Positions 17,467 through 25,105 of a stretch of 38,920 nt of DNA are shown here, in pieces. The stretch's first letter is position 1. Each line of letters starts with the position of its first letter. The position numbers and the translations under genes are program-made. Under the pieces are notes generated by a model. That model ran no database searches and was not told the DNA's origin. It saw nothing but the letters and a program-made list of their open reading frames with translations. Origin of the DNA: Bacteroidota bacterium (GTDB taxonomy: Bacteria > Bacteroidota > Ignavibacteria > Kryptoniales > JAKASW01). The stretch covers positions 87,129 through 126,048 of the forward strand of contig JAKAGT010000014.1 in the NCBI GenBank assembly GCA_021825585.1, written 5' to 3'.

Positions 17467-18028
17467 ATGGCTGAATACTGCGGAGTAGTACAAAGCATGG
17501 TCAGGGTTAGAAGGGACATGTACAACCTGACATTCAGAGTCCATGAGGCCGGTGCGGAAGAGAATAACAGTGCAAATGAGGCGCGGCTGGATCGAACGGT
17601 TTACACCGCTGAGATCCAAATGAGGGGAGATGGATTTACCGTTATTCCGGAGGAGAAGCTCGATGAATGCATGAAACTCCTGGATGAATATCCCGACCAG
17701 GCTCTGCTCGGGATTGACCTTTACAAGAAGCGGATCGTCGGCATGATTGCCGATAAGATATTCGGCCGGATACGTGACGACAGGACGCTGCAGGTCCGCA
17801 GCTTCATAGAAATCGCATCCGTCGAAGAGGAGGGCAGGGCGAAGAAAGATGTAAGAGGAGGGGAACCTTGGCGAATGTGTAAAGCTCTACCGCGACAGTG
17901 AGAACATGGATGACCTCCCCGCACCCGACAGGGTGAAATATAAGATAGGCGTGCTCGCAGACGACGTAATGACGTCTCTATCGGACCGTGGGTTCATGAC
18001 AGCGTGGTGGATTGAGGAGGAAGAATGA
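17467..18028 (+). pseudogene. Unknown protein gene with a +1 frameshift near its 3' end
   Basis: I do not recognise the family. The first frame (ATG 17467, ribosome binding site AAAAGGAGAA) encodes about 130 mixed alpha/beta-like residues with no membrane segment, including VIPEEKLDECMKLLDEYP and KKRIVGMIADKIFGRIRDD. It then runs into a short nonsense tail and stops at 17901. One base over, from the GGGG run at 17860-17863, the reading continues as NLGECVKLYRDSENMDDLPA and a further 37 plausible residues ending WWIEEEE, with a stop at 18026-18028. Removing one G gives a single protein of about 186 residues. It could be a sequencing error in the G run, real decay, or a programmed shift helped by the GAGGAGG just before it. 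Confidence 0.5.
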
Positions 18029-18184
18029 ATAACCAGCCATTGCAAGGATCGGACGTTTCGCGACGCAATGCCGCATTCCCGGACTTTGCCGGAGGAACTA
18101 ACGGGTCTTCACTGCGTGCTTCCGCATCGCCAGGAGTCAGAAAAGTCGCGGGGTGATTGTGAGCCGGGTTTTTATTTCCCGGTT

Positions 18185-18412
18185 CTATCGGCTTGGCAAG
18201 CGCTGCAGTTTTGCGTTCTTGAAGTCGTCGTCGCACGTCAGGACAAATCTGCCTTTTATTCCTCCCGATGTCACGTATTGCTGCAGCAACGACGCAGGGA
18301 ACTGTATCTTCAACCCGTTTGCAAGCTGCACGACCGCCTGTTTGGCAGTGCCGCGATAGTAATTCAGAAACTCTTCAGAGGATATGTCCAGATGGAACTC
18401 AAAACGTTTCAT
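18185..18412 (-). CDS. DUF2835 family small protein
   Basis: A 75-residue protein matching the DUF2835 family along its full length: FEFHLDISSEEFLNYYRGTA, VVQLANGLKIQFPASLLQQY and GGIKGRFVLTCDDD. The function of the family is unknown. I chose the ATG at 18412 rather than an upstream one at 18433, because GGAG lies about 10 bases before it and the family begins at this point. It is transcribed toward the frameshifted 17467 gene, and a short GC hairpin with an A/T loop (about 18161-18185) overlaps its stop codon and may act as a weak terminator. The family is best known from Gammaproteobacteria, so transfer is possible, but this is from memory. Confidence 0.8.
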   Translation of the reverse strand: MKRFEFHLDISSEEFLNYYRGTAKQAVVQLANGLKIQFPASLLQQYVTSGGIKGRFVLTCDDDFKNAKLQRLPSR

Positions 18413-18717
18413 GATCGGTCTGCTCCGAAACATTCATTGATAAATAAGAGTTAGTGCATATTTCCGAATTATACTCAAAGTATCCGGAGGCTGTAGCGGA
18501 ATACGAAATCGGGATACCCTTCTATGTTATGTCAGTTATCTCAATTAATTGGAAAGCACCGAGATATTGTGAAACCCGCCCGGGCCTCTTGACTTCACTT
18601 CCTATCCCGCATAAATTCTCTCTGTCGGGCCGGCGCTGGAAAGCCGGGAATGGTCGTTCAAGCGGGGATCTGGAGCACCATGGATGAATCTCTTCTCGTT
18701 AATTAAGAGGCAACATC
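18413..18717. other. Intergenic region between DUF2835 gene and AKR-like gene
   Basis: About 305 bp of divergent spacer. A GTG-started frame (18454-18687) begins with SELYSKYPEAVAEYEIGIP, faintly like the helix of DUF1858 proteins, but then dissolves into arbitrary sequence. AAGAGGCAACATC at the right end is the ribosome binding site and spacing for the ATG at 18718. No promoter pair was identified with confidence. Confidence 0.4.
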
Positions 18718-19530
18718 ATGTCTCCTGGATTTGAACTGCGTCCGTTCGGCAGCACCGGCATAGGCGTCGCGCCGCTCGGGATGGCCGCAACTTACCGGCC
18801 TGGAAGGAAGGCCGTATACACCGCGTTCGACGAGGGAATTAATCTTTTCTTCGCATTCGGCATCGACAGGCAGATGACCCGTGCGTTGAGTGAAATCATG
18901 TCGGCAAACCGCGACAGGGTTGTTCTCGCGACGGGCGCATACAATTATGTCTGGCGGGCGCAGGACATTCGAAGGACGTTCGAGAGGCGCCTGCGGCAGT
19001 TCATGACGGACTACATCGACATCTTTCTGTTCCAGGGAGTCATGAAGCCGGAGCAGTTCACGCCAATGGTTTACGAAGCCATGCTTAAGCTTAAGGACGA
19101 AGGAAAGGTGAGAGCGATAGGAATTTCCTGCCACGACAGGAAGTTTCTCGGCAAGCTCGCATCGGACGGCGGCGTGAACGCGCTTATGCTCCGCTATAAC
19201 GCGGCGCACCGTGGAGCTGAACAGGATATCTTTCCGTATCTCGGTGTACATAATCCCGGCGTCATCAGTTATACGGCAACGCGCTGGACATATCTGCTTC
19301 GCCGTCCGCGGAATATGCCTGAGGACACCCGTGTGCCCACCGCGGGCGAATGTTACCGGTTCGTCCTTTCGGATCCATGTGTTCACGCTGTTCTCACTGC
19401 TCCGCGGAACGAGCGTCAGCTTCGCGAGAACATCGAAGCGGCGCGCAAAGGGCCTCTGGACGAGGACGATCTGCGGTTCATGAGAGGGTTTGGCGACGTC
19501 GTGCACGATCAGCGGAAATGGTTCATGTAG
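18718..19530 (+). CDS. Aldo/keto reductase-fold protein lacking the catalytic tetrad
   Basis: A 270-residue protein with the AKR barrel layout: RPFGSTGIGVAPLGM at the start, YIDIFLFQG in the centre, GKVRAIGISCHDRKF and a late LTAPRNERQLREN segment. All four positions of the usual Asp-Tyr-Lys-His tetrad are replaced. The Asp site in GINLFFAFG is Phe45, the Tyr site falls on Asp50, the Lys site in VVLATGAYN is Gly73, and the His site in IFLFQGV is Gln106. So it probably does not perform the classic carbonyl reduction; it may bind ligand or cofactor only, or use other residues. It precedes the phn transporter by 113 bp, with a Pho-box-like site in between, so it is likely a separate unit. Confidence 0.8.
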   Translation: MSPGFELRPFGSTGIGVAPLGMAATYRPGRKAVYTAFDEGINLFFAFGIDRQMTRALSEIMSANRDRVVLATGAYNYVWRAQDIRRTFERRLRQFMTDYIDIFLFQGVMKPEQFTPMVYEAMLKLKDEGKVRAIGISCHDRKFLGKLASDGGVNALMLRYNAAHRGAEQDIFPYLGVHNPGVISYTATRWTYLLRRPRNMPEDTRVPTAGECYRFVLSDPCVHAVLTAPRNERQLRENIEAARKGPLDEDDLRFMRGFGDVVHDQRKWFM

Positions 19531-19554
19531 CATCGCGCGAGCCCACCGGGCCGG

Positions 19555-19584
19555 GTTAACATAAACTTAACCGTAACGCAACGC
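19555..19584 (+). promoter_or_regulatory. Pho-box-like triple repeat upstream of phnDCE
   Basis: Three 8-bp repeats with 3-bp spacers, so an 11-bp period: GTTAACAT (19555-19562), CTTAACCG (19566-19573) and CGCAACGC (19577-19584). The arrangement matches PhoB-type binding sites, especially the CTTAACCT repeats described for cyanobacteria. It lies 60 bp before the phnD start, where an activator site would be expected. The third repeat is weak and no clear -10 box is visible. Confidence 0.45.
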
Positions 19585-19643
19585 TCATTTCTTTGTACCA
19601 CACCTTCCTGCTACTGATATTTGGTGTGCCTAAGAAATGACTG

Positions 19644-20567
19644 ATGAAATTCATTAAGTACTTTATCTACCTGTCGCCGATAATCGCCTTTGTGATTGCC
19701 CTTTCCATTCGACAGGCGAATGAGGGGGCGCTCGGATCTTATTCCAATCCAATCAGGTTCTATTTCACGCCTTCGGTGGATGCAAAGACTATCTCGTCGA
19801 ATGCCAGGGTATTGACGGATTTTTTGCACAGGGAAACGGGCTACTATTTCACTACCGCAATTCCGGCGAGCTACATCGCTGTCGTAGAGGCCTTCGGTAC
19901 CGACAAGGTTGACGTTGCCGCGATCAATACATTTTCTTACCTGATGGCAAATGCAAAATACGGGGCGGAAGCCAGGCTCCGCGTCGTGCGGGAGGGGCAG
20001 ACTTCATATTGCGGTGAGATCATTACACGCGATGGTTCGGGGATAAATTCTCTCAAGGACCTGAACGGAAAGAGCTTCGCTTATGTCGACCCATCCTCGA
20101 CTTCTGGATACATACTCCCGAAAGCGTTGTTCGACAGCCTGGGGATCACGCCAGGCTCGACTGTTTTTGCGATGCAGCATCCGAACGTCGTCACGATGGT
20201 TTATCAGCGCCGCGTCGATGCCGGAGCATGCTACTATGCACCGCCAGATCCGAAGACCGGCGCCATAATGGATGCAAGAGCCAGGGTGCTGAGCCAGTTC
20301 CCGGATGTCGCAAAGAAGGTCAAGATAATCGGTTTCACCCAGTACATACCCAACGACCCGATAGTGTTCAGGAAGAATCTCAGCGGAAAACTCAAGAGAG
20401 ACATTACCGACGCCCTCTTGAAGTTCGTCGCTACGCCGGAGGGAAAGAAGGCATGGGAGGATATATACGACGTCACCGGTCTGGTTAAGACGACCGACAG
20501 CGATTACGATGGAATCAGAGCGCTGCTGGGAAAACAGCATATCGATTTTGAAAAATTGGTGAAATGA
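19644..20567 (+). CDS. phnD: Phosphate/phosphite/phosphonate ABC transporter, substrate-binding protein
   Basis: A 307-residue exported binding protein of the PhnD family. It has an N-terminal hydrophobic segment (about residues 5-24), probably an uncleaved anchor or signal peptide, with no lipobox Cys. Family features are RFYFTPSVDAKTI near the start, VDVAAINTFSYLMA, the ligand-loop sequence AYVDPSSTSGYILPKALF (about 147-164) and FTQYIPNDPIVFRKNL. PhnD proteins bind phosphonates, phosphite or phosphate; the exact ligand cannot be read. It leads the operon: phnC starts 3 bp after its stop, and phnE overlaps phnC. No phosphonate-degrading gene is near, so the transporter may serve phosphate or phosphite, or feed enzymes encoded elsewhere. 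Confidence 0.9.
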   Translation: MKFIKYFIYLSPIIAFVIALSIRQANEGALGSYSNPIRFYFTPSVDAKTISSNARVLTDFLHRETGYYFTTAIPASYIAVVEAFGTDKVDVAAINTFSYLMANAKYGAEARLRVVREGQTSYCGEIITRDGSGINSLKDLNGKSFAYVDPSSTSGYILPKALFDSLGITPGSTVFAMQHPNVVTMVYQRRVDAGACYYAPPDPKTGAIMDARARVLSQFPDVAKKVKIIGFTQYIPNDPIVFRKNLSGKLKRDITDALLKFVATPEGKKAWEDIYDVTGLVKTTDSDYDGIRALLGKQHIDFEKLVK

Positions 20568-20570
20568 AGC

Positions 20571-21332
20571 ATGCTTCTCACTGTTCGGGATCTGCACAAG
20601 ACATACAAATCGGGCACCCACGCCCTCAAAGGCGTGAGCCTCGATGTGAAGGAGGGTGAATTTCTTGTGGTGATCGGGCTGAGCGGGTCGGGGAAATCGA
20701 CGCTTCTCAGGTGCATCAATCGCCTCGTTGAACCGACTTCCGGCACGATTTCTTTTCTCAATCAGGATATTGCGCATCTGAAGGGCGATCAATTGAGGAA
20801 AGCAAAGCGGCAGATCGGTATGGTCTTCCAGCAGTTCAATCTGGTAAAGAGAAGGTCGGTTCTAGCGAATGTCATCAACGGCAGGCTCGGTTCTCTGAGG
20901 ACGCTCGAGTCGATTTTCCGGAGCTATTCGGATGGAGTTCTCGCTGATGCGAATAAGTGTCTCGAGACAGTCGGAATAACAGATTATGCGAATGTCAGAG
21001 CCGATACTCTCAGCGGCGGTCAGCAGCAAAGGGTCGCAATCGCAAGGAGCCTCATGCAGAACCCCAGGCTGCTCCTGGCCGATGAGCCGGTTGCGTCGCT
21101 CGATCCGGCAACGTCGAACTCGGTCATGCAATACTTCGAGAAGATCAACAAGGAGCTTGGGACAACCGTGATTTGCAGCCTCCACTTTCTGAGCCTCGTG
21201 AGAAGATATGCTTCGCGTGCGATAGCATTGAAAGCCGGAGAGATCGTTTACGAAGGTTCTCCTGACGACATCGACCAGACGTGGTTCAAGCGAATCTACG
21301 GCGAGGAAGCTGAGGAGGTCGAGATAGTATGA
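20571..21332 (+). CDS. phnC: Phosphonate-type ABC transporter ATP-binding protein
   Basis: A 253-residue ABC ATPase that powers uptake through PhnE. The Walker A motif GLSGSGKST lies at about 36-44, the Q-loop in GMVFQQFNLV, the ABC signature LSGGQQQR at about 144-151, Walker B LLLADEPVASLDP right after, and the switch His in CSLHFLS. The PhnC subfamily is shown by the long insertion after the Q-loop (VLANVINGRLG and following). The gene starts 3 bp after phnD and overlaps phnE by 4 bp, so the three are translated together. Confidence 0.94.
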   Translation: MLLTVRDLHKTYKSGTHALKGVSLDVKEGEFLVVIGLSGSGKSTLLRCINRLVEPTSGTISFLNQDIAHLKGDQLRKAKRQIGMVFQQFNLVKRRSVLANVINGRLGSLRTLESIFRSYSDGVLADANKCLETVGITDYANVRADTLSGGQQQRVAIARSLMQNPRLLLADEPVASLDPATSNSVMQYFEKINKELGTTVICSLHFLSLVRRYASRAIALKAGEIVYEGSPDDIDQTWFKRIYGEEAEEVEIV

Positions 21333-22405
21333 ACGAAATATCTGCGATGGGCAGCGACCGGGCCGTCCCTGTCGCTGCGGGAGAGAAAGCCGGACGGCGG
21401 ATCAAGTATATCAAAGCAACCTTCCTGGATATCTTCCTGGCTTTTTACAGCATACTCGTAGTGCAGCGTGCAATTTATGACAGGTTTATACTCGACCTCA
21501 GGGATTTACCGTTTTCATGGACCGAAACCGGTGCGATATTCATACTGAGCTGCGTGATAGGCGCGTGGTGGACGTACACCAGGACTTCGCTGTCTTGCAG
21601 ACTTTTCGGGATAGCGAAGAACAACAATGTTGCCGAGTGGACCGTCGAAATATTCGGCTGGTTTCTGTTCGACATCACATTCATCGCCGGATGGATTACG
21701 ACAAAAATATCGATCGTGAGTCTGTTCAGCGGCGAAGGAGTACAGGGTGCCGCGAGGTTGTTCGGGGCGCTGTTCACGCCGCAGTTCGGGATTCTCAACG
21801 ACGCTCTTTTTGCGATGATCGAGACGATCTATATAGCGCTGATTGCAACTCTTCTTTCAATTCCTCCCGCGTTGATCCTCAGTTTCTTTACGGCGAGGAA
21901 TCTGATGAAGGAAAACAAGTTTACCTATGCCATCTATTACATTCTTCGTATCATTCTGAATTTCGTCAGGTCGATCGAGGCCTTGATCTGGGCCATCATT
22001 TTCTCGGTGTGGGTGGGAATCGGCCCTTTTGCGGGGATGCTCGCGCTGCTCGTTCACACGATTGCGTCAAACGCTCGCCTTTACTCGGAAGCCATCGAAA
22101 GCATAGACCAGGGGCCGGTCGAGGCCATTTCGGCTACAGGGGCGAACAGGATTCAAATCGTGTGGCATGCGATCGTTCCTCAGATTGTGCTGCCGTTTTT
22201 GTCCTACACAATCTACTGGTGGGACATAAATGTCCGGATGGCGACGATTATCGGGCTCGTCGGCGGGGGCGGGATAGGAAACCTGCTGATGCAGTACCAG
22301 GGGCTCGCAAGGTGGCGGGAGGTCGGCCTGATCGTCATCATGATTGCATTTGTGGTCTGGGTCATGGACTACGTGAGCGGGCGAATCAGGGAAGCAATTT
22401 ACTGA
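21329..22405 (+). CDS. phnE: Phosphonate-type ABC transporter permease
   Basis: A 358-residue inner-membrane permease with about seven hydrophobic segments. The coupling (EAA) loop is EAISATGANRIQIVWHAIVP at about 263-282, and the C-terminal GLVGGGGIGNLL is typical of PhnE. It is about 100 residues longer than the E. coli protein, because it has an N-terminal extension with two or three extra helices (about 25-115) before the conserved core. The ATG overlaps the phnC stop (ATGA). No second permease is present, so the channel is probably a PhnE homodimer. Confidence 0.92.
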   Translation: MNEISAMGSDRAVPVAAGEKAGRRIKYIKATFLDIFLAFYSILVVQRAIYDRFILDLRDLPFSWTETGAIFILSCVIGAWWTYTRTSLSCRLFGIAKNNNVAEWTVEIFGWFLFDITFIAGWITTKISIVSLFSGEGVQGAARLFGALFTPQFGILNDALFAMIETIYIALIATLLSIPPALILSFFTARNLMKENKFTYAIYYILRIILNFVRSIEALIWAIIFSVWVGIGPFAGMLALLVHTIASNARLYSEAIESIDQGPVEAISATGANRIQIVWHAIVPQIVLPFLSYTIYWWDINVRMATIIGLVGGGGIGNLLMQYQGLARWREVGLIVIMIAFVVWVMDYVSGRIREAIY

Positions 22406-22847
22406 ATGCCCGGCGGTCCGGTTGAGAACGAGACCGCACACAATTCTCACGGATTCGACAAACCCATCGCAAGGCTGCCGTTTCCCGACACGGATTGGAA
22501 CGCTGCTGAAATCCATCCCCTGTTCTCTGGCGCCATGCGCTTTCCGGTCGCTCATCTGAATTTGCATTTCCCCCTTCTCCCGGATAAATTCTTTGGCAAG
22601 GCCGTGCCGATGGTCAGAACCTCTTTTTGAAATTACCAACTAAACCCCTGGCTGCATCAAAATGGAGTTCGAGAGAATTGCCCCGCGCGCCAGGGTTACA
22701 CGGGATATGTTTCTGTTTACGTGTCAGAATCACCCGGGAGTCCACAGGCGATCCCCGCCGGAACGGGAAACGCACTTACGGCATTGCGTCAGGCCAGCAA
22801 AAATATTAGTGAGGGACAGAGCCAAATGTCATCCAGAGGAGGCTATA
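22406..22847 (+). other. Intergenic region, no clear gene
   Basis: This 442-bp spacer follows phnE. A frame beginning directly at the phnE stop (22406-22630) and a 5' extension of the ACT-domain frame (from 22662) are open, but neither has protein-like composition or ribosome binding sites. GC-rich short inverted repeats (CCCGGGAG/GATCCCCGCC area, 22731-22765) are present, but no terminator with a T run. AGAGGAGGCTATA at the end is a strong ribosome binding site for the ATG at 22848. Confidence 0.45.
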
Positions 22848-23237
22848 ATGAGCGATTTGAATCTCAGACTTTCCGTGTTGCCGCAGACACTTGCAGTATG
22901 CAGACTGGAAAATAAGAGCCCACTGCCGGAGTGGGCGCTGCGTGGCTCAAAGTTCAGCTCCATTACCGCCTCTTCAGAAGAAATCTCGATAGTATGCGAT
23001 GAATCAGTGGTTCCGGCGGACGTGAAGGCTGTGAAGGACTGGAGGGCTTTCAAGGTGGAGGGACCGCTCGATCTTTCAATGACAGGAATTGTTGCATCGC
23101 TTACCGCCCCCCTCGCGGATGCAGCGATCAGCGTATTCACTCTTTCGACGTACGATACGGATTACTTACTCGTCAAGACTGAAAAGTTCGAGGATGCCGC
23201 CAGAATACTCTCGGGGTTTTGCAAGGTTAACCGGTGA
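22848..23237 (+). CDS. ACT-domain protein (CASTOR/ACT_7-like)
   Basis: A 129-residue stand-alone protein built from two ACT-like halves. The first has LSVLPQTLAVCRLENKSPLP and SITASSEEISIVCDES; the second has WRAFKVEGPLDLSMTGIVAS, LADAAISVFTLSTYDTDYLL and ends with VKTEKFEDAARIL. These are the family marks of the ACT_7 group, in which ACT pairs sense amino acids. The open frame extends further upstream, but I take the ATG at 22848, because AGAGGAGG lies 6 bases before it and the domain begins there. What it binds and which partner it controls are unknown. Soluble, cytosolic. Confidence 0.88.
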   Translation: MSDLNLRLSVLPQTLAVCRLENKSPLPEWALRGSKFSSITASSEEISIVCDESVVPADVKAVKDWRAFKVEGPLDLSMTGIVASLTAPLADAAISVFTLSTYDTDYLLVKTEKFEDAARILSGFCKVNR

Positions 23238-23311
23238 GATCTCCAGATTGACAAAGCATCGATCCCGACACGAGTTCGGATCAATTTCATAATACAATAG
23301 GAGACAACATC

Positions 23312-24208
23312 ATGGAAACTCAAGACGGTCTTTCGTTACTCTGGATTCTTCTCGTCATTTTTATATTCCTGATCTTTCTCTGGGGAGTTCGAATCGTACG
23401 TCCGACTCATCGCGGGCTGGTCGAACGGCTCGGCAAGTACAAGGCATTTGCCCAGCCCGGGTTTCACTGGATAATTCCGATAATTGACAGGATGATCAAA
23501 ATCAACATAACCGAGACGATGGTAGGCGCGGAGCCCCAGGAGATTATCACAAACGACAATCTCAATGCCACGGTGGATGCTCAGATCTATTTCAAGATCA
23601 AATCCGATGAGGAGAGTGTAAAGAAGAGTCAGTACAACGTGAACAGCATCGAGTACCAGATTGTCAATCTGACGAGAACCACGCTCAGGAACATTCTGGG
23701 AACGATGACACTTAAATCCGCCAACAGCGAGCGCGGCAGGATCAACAAGGAACTCATCGACATACTTGTCAGGGAAACGGGAAGCTGGGGGATCGAGATT
23801 GTAAGAGCGGAATTGAAAGAGATCGATCCGCCGAAGGACGTCCAGGAGACGATGAACAAGATCGTGAAGGCCGAAAACGAAAAGATTGCCGCAGTGGATT
23901 TTGCAACGGCGGCGGAGACGACCGCGGACGGCGAGAAACGCGCCGCGATCAAGAGAGCCGAAGGTGTCAAGCAGTCGCAGATTCTTCAGGCCGAAGGAGA
24001 AGCTGAGGCCATCAGGCTGGTAAACGAGGCAGCCAACAAATACTTCGTCGGAAATGCGCAGGTGCTGAAGCGGCTGGAGACTGTTCAATCGTCGCTGCAG
24101 CAGAATACTAAGATAGTCGTCCCGGCCAATCAGGAGCTTGTCAACGTCATCGGAGACATGGCGGGAATAGTCCCGTTGAAGAAAGGTAAGGACGGAGGCG
24201 GCATGTAA
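23312..24208 (+). CDS. SPFH/band-7 (stomatin-like) membrane protein
   Basis: A 298-residue stomatin/prohibitin-family protein. One N-terminal hydrophobic segment (about residues 8-28) anchors it. The SPFH domain follows (about 28-190), with VRPTHRGLVERLGKYK and the typical PGFHWIIPIIDRM. A long alanine/glutamate-rich coiled coil comes next (KRAEGVKQSQILQAEGEAEA, about 220-245), and then a short tail with AGIVPLKKGK. Such proteins form oligomeric membrane rings or microdomains and often work with NfeD or FtsH proteases; no such partner is next to it. ATG 23312 has AGGAGA upstream. Confidence 0.92.
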   Translation: METQDGLSLLWILLVIFIFLIFLWGVRIVRPTHRGLVERLGKYKAFAQPGFHWIIPIIDRMIKINITETMVGAEPQEIITNDNLNATVDAQIYFKIKSDEESVKKSQYNVNSIEYQIVNLTRTTLRNILGTMTLKSANSERGRINKELIDILVRETGSWGIEIVRAELKEIDPPKDVQETMNKIVKAENEKIAAVDFATAAETTADGEKRAAIKRAEGVKQSQILQAEGEAEAIRLVNEAANKYFVGNAQVLKRLETVQSSLQQNTKIVVPANQELVNVIGDMAGIVPLKKGKDGGGM

Positions 24209-24266
24209 TGCCTCATCTTTTTCTAAGGGCCAAACGTGCGGAATAAATCTCTGTGAGGAGGGAATA

Positions 24267-24974
24267 ATGAATGGGGCAGATATGAAAATTCGGCATGAGA
24301 CTCGAGGAAGCAGGGTGAAATGGGAAAAGATCATAGCTGAAAATACTCCCGGGGCAAGCCGGTCGCATGATGCCAGGAAGCTCGAATATTCGAGAGAGCC
24401 TGCTTTCTTTCTCCACATGACCGACGAGTGGGACCTGGAGGAGTTTCCCGCGGTGTGGACGATCGGCAATGCAGAGATCCTCAAGTGCGAGCTCCTTGCA
24501 CTCTTCTGCTCGAGAAAGTCACCGGGAGCCGTTCTCAGGAAAAGTCACGACTTCGCGACCGAGCTTCGCAGAATCGGGACGCCGATAATCGGCGGGTTTC
24601 AAACCCCGGTAGAGAAGATGTGCCTCGAGATTTTCCTGAAGGGGGAGCAGCCCATCGTCGTCTGTCCGGCACGGGGGATTCAAAACATGCGGGTGGAACG
24701 AGAATGGGCCGTGCCTATCGAAGATGGAAGGCTGTTGCTCGTTTCTCCTTTCCCTGCGAGGCAGAGGCGCCCCACAAAGAGCACTGCAGATATGAGGAAC
24801 AAGTTCGTTGCTGCCGCGTCGGACAGACTCTTCATCCTTCACGCCGCTGCAAACAGCCGTACACTTACCTTTGCGGATGAACTCCTGGCGCAGGGAAGAG
24901 AGGTGCTGACTTTCGACATCAAAGAGAACGAGAATCTCAAGAGGCTGGGTGCGACGGCCTGGCATGCAAAATAG
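24267..24974 (+). CDS. DprA/Smf-like Rossmann-fold protein (short form)
   Basis: A 235-residue protein related to the Rossmann part of DNA-processing protein DprA. Visible elements are AVWTIGNAEILKCELLALFC, then PIIGGFQTPVEKMCLEIFL, QPIVVCPARGIQNMRV and ILHAAANSRTLTFADELLAQ. DprA normally loads RecA on incoming single-stranded DNA. This shorter form lacks the SAM-like N-terminal and the winged-helix C-terminal domains, so its role may differ. The first 45 residues are weakly conserved in appearance, and a start at the ATG of HMTDEWDLEEFP (about residue 51) is possible; GAGGAGGGAATA before 24267 supports the longer start. Confidence 0.7.
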   Translation: MNGADMKIRHETRGSRVKWEKIIAENTPGASRSHDARKLEYSREPAFFLHMTDEWDLEEFPAVWTIGNAEILKCELLALFCSRKSPGAVLRKSHDFATELRRIGTPIIGGFQTPVEKMCLEIFLKGEQPIVVCPARGIQNMRVEREWAVPIEDGRLLLVSPFPARQRRPTKSTADMRNKFVAAASDRLFILHAAANSRTLTFADELLAQGREVLTFDIKENENLKRLGATAWHAK

Positions 24975-25105
24975 GGAGTTCGTGAAGCCACGGGCCGAAA
25001 ATATGTATCAGAGCCTGCCGCTCCGGTCTTCGTCCGCCGCGATCGTTTCTTGAAGAAGATGTACGGATATGTTAGGATAGCAGAGAGTCAGGAGATTGGA
25101 TTCTC

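Noticed and set aside
18454-18687. GTG-started frame with a DUF1858-like beginning
   Set aside because: Only about 20 residues look conserved, the typical cysteines are missing and the rest is random-looking.
23336-24484. 382-codon minus-strand frame opposite the SPFH gene
   Set aside because: It is the antisense of a clear SPFH gene and reads as a shadow.
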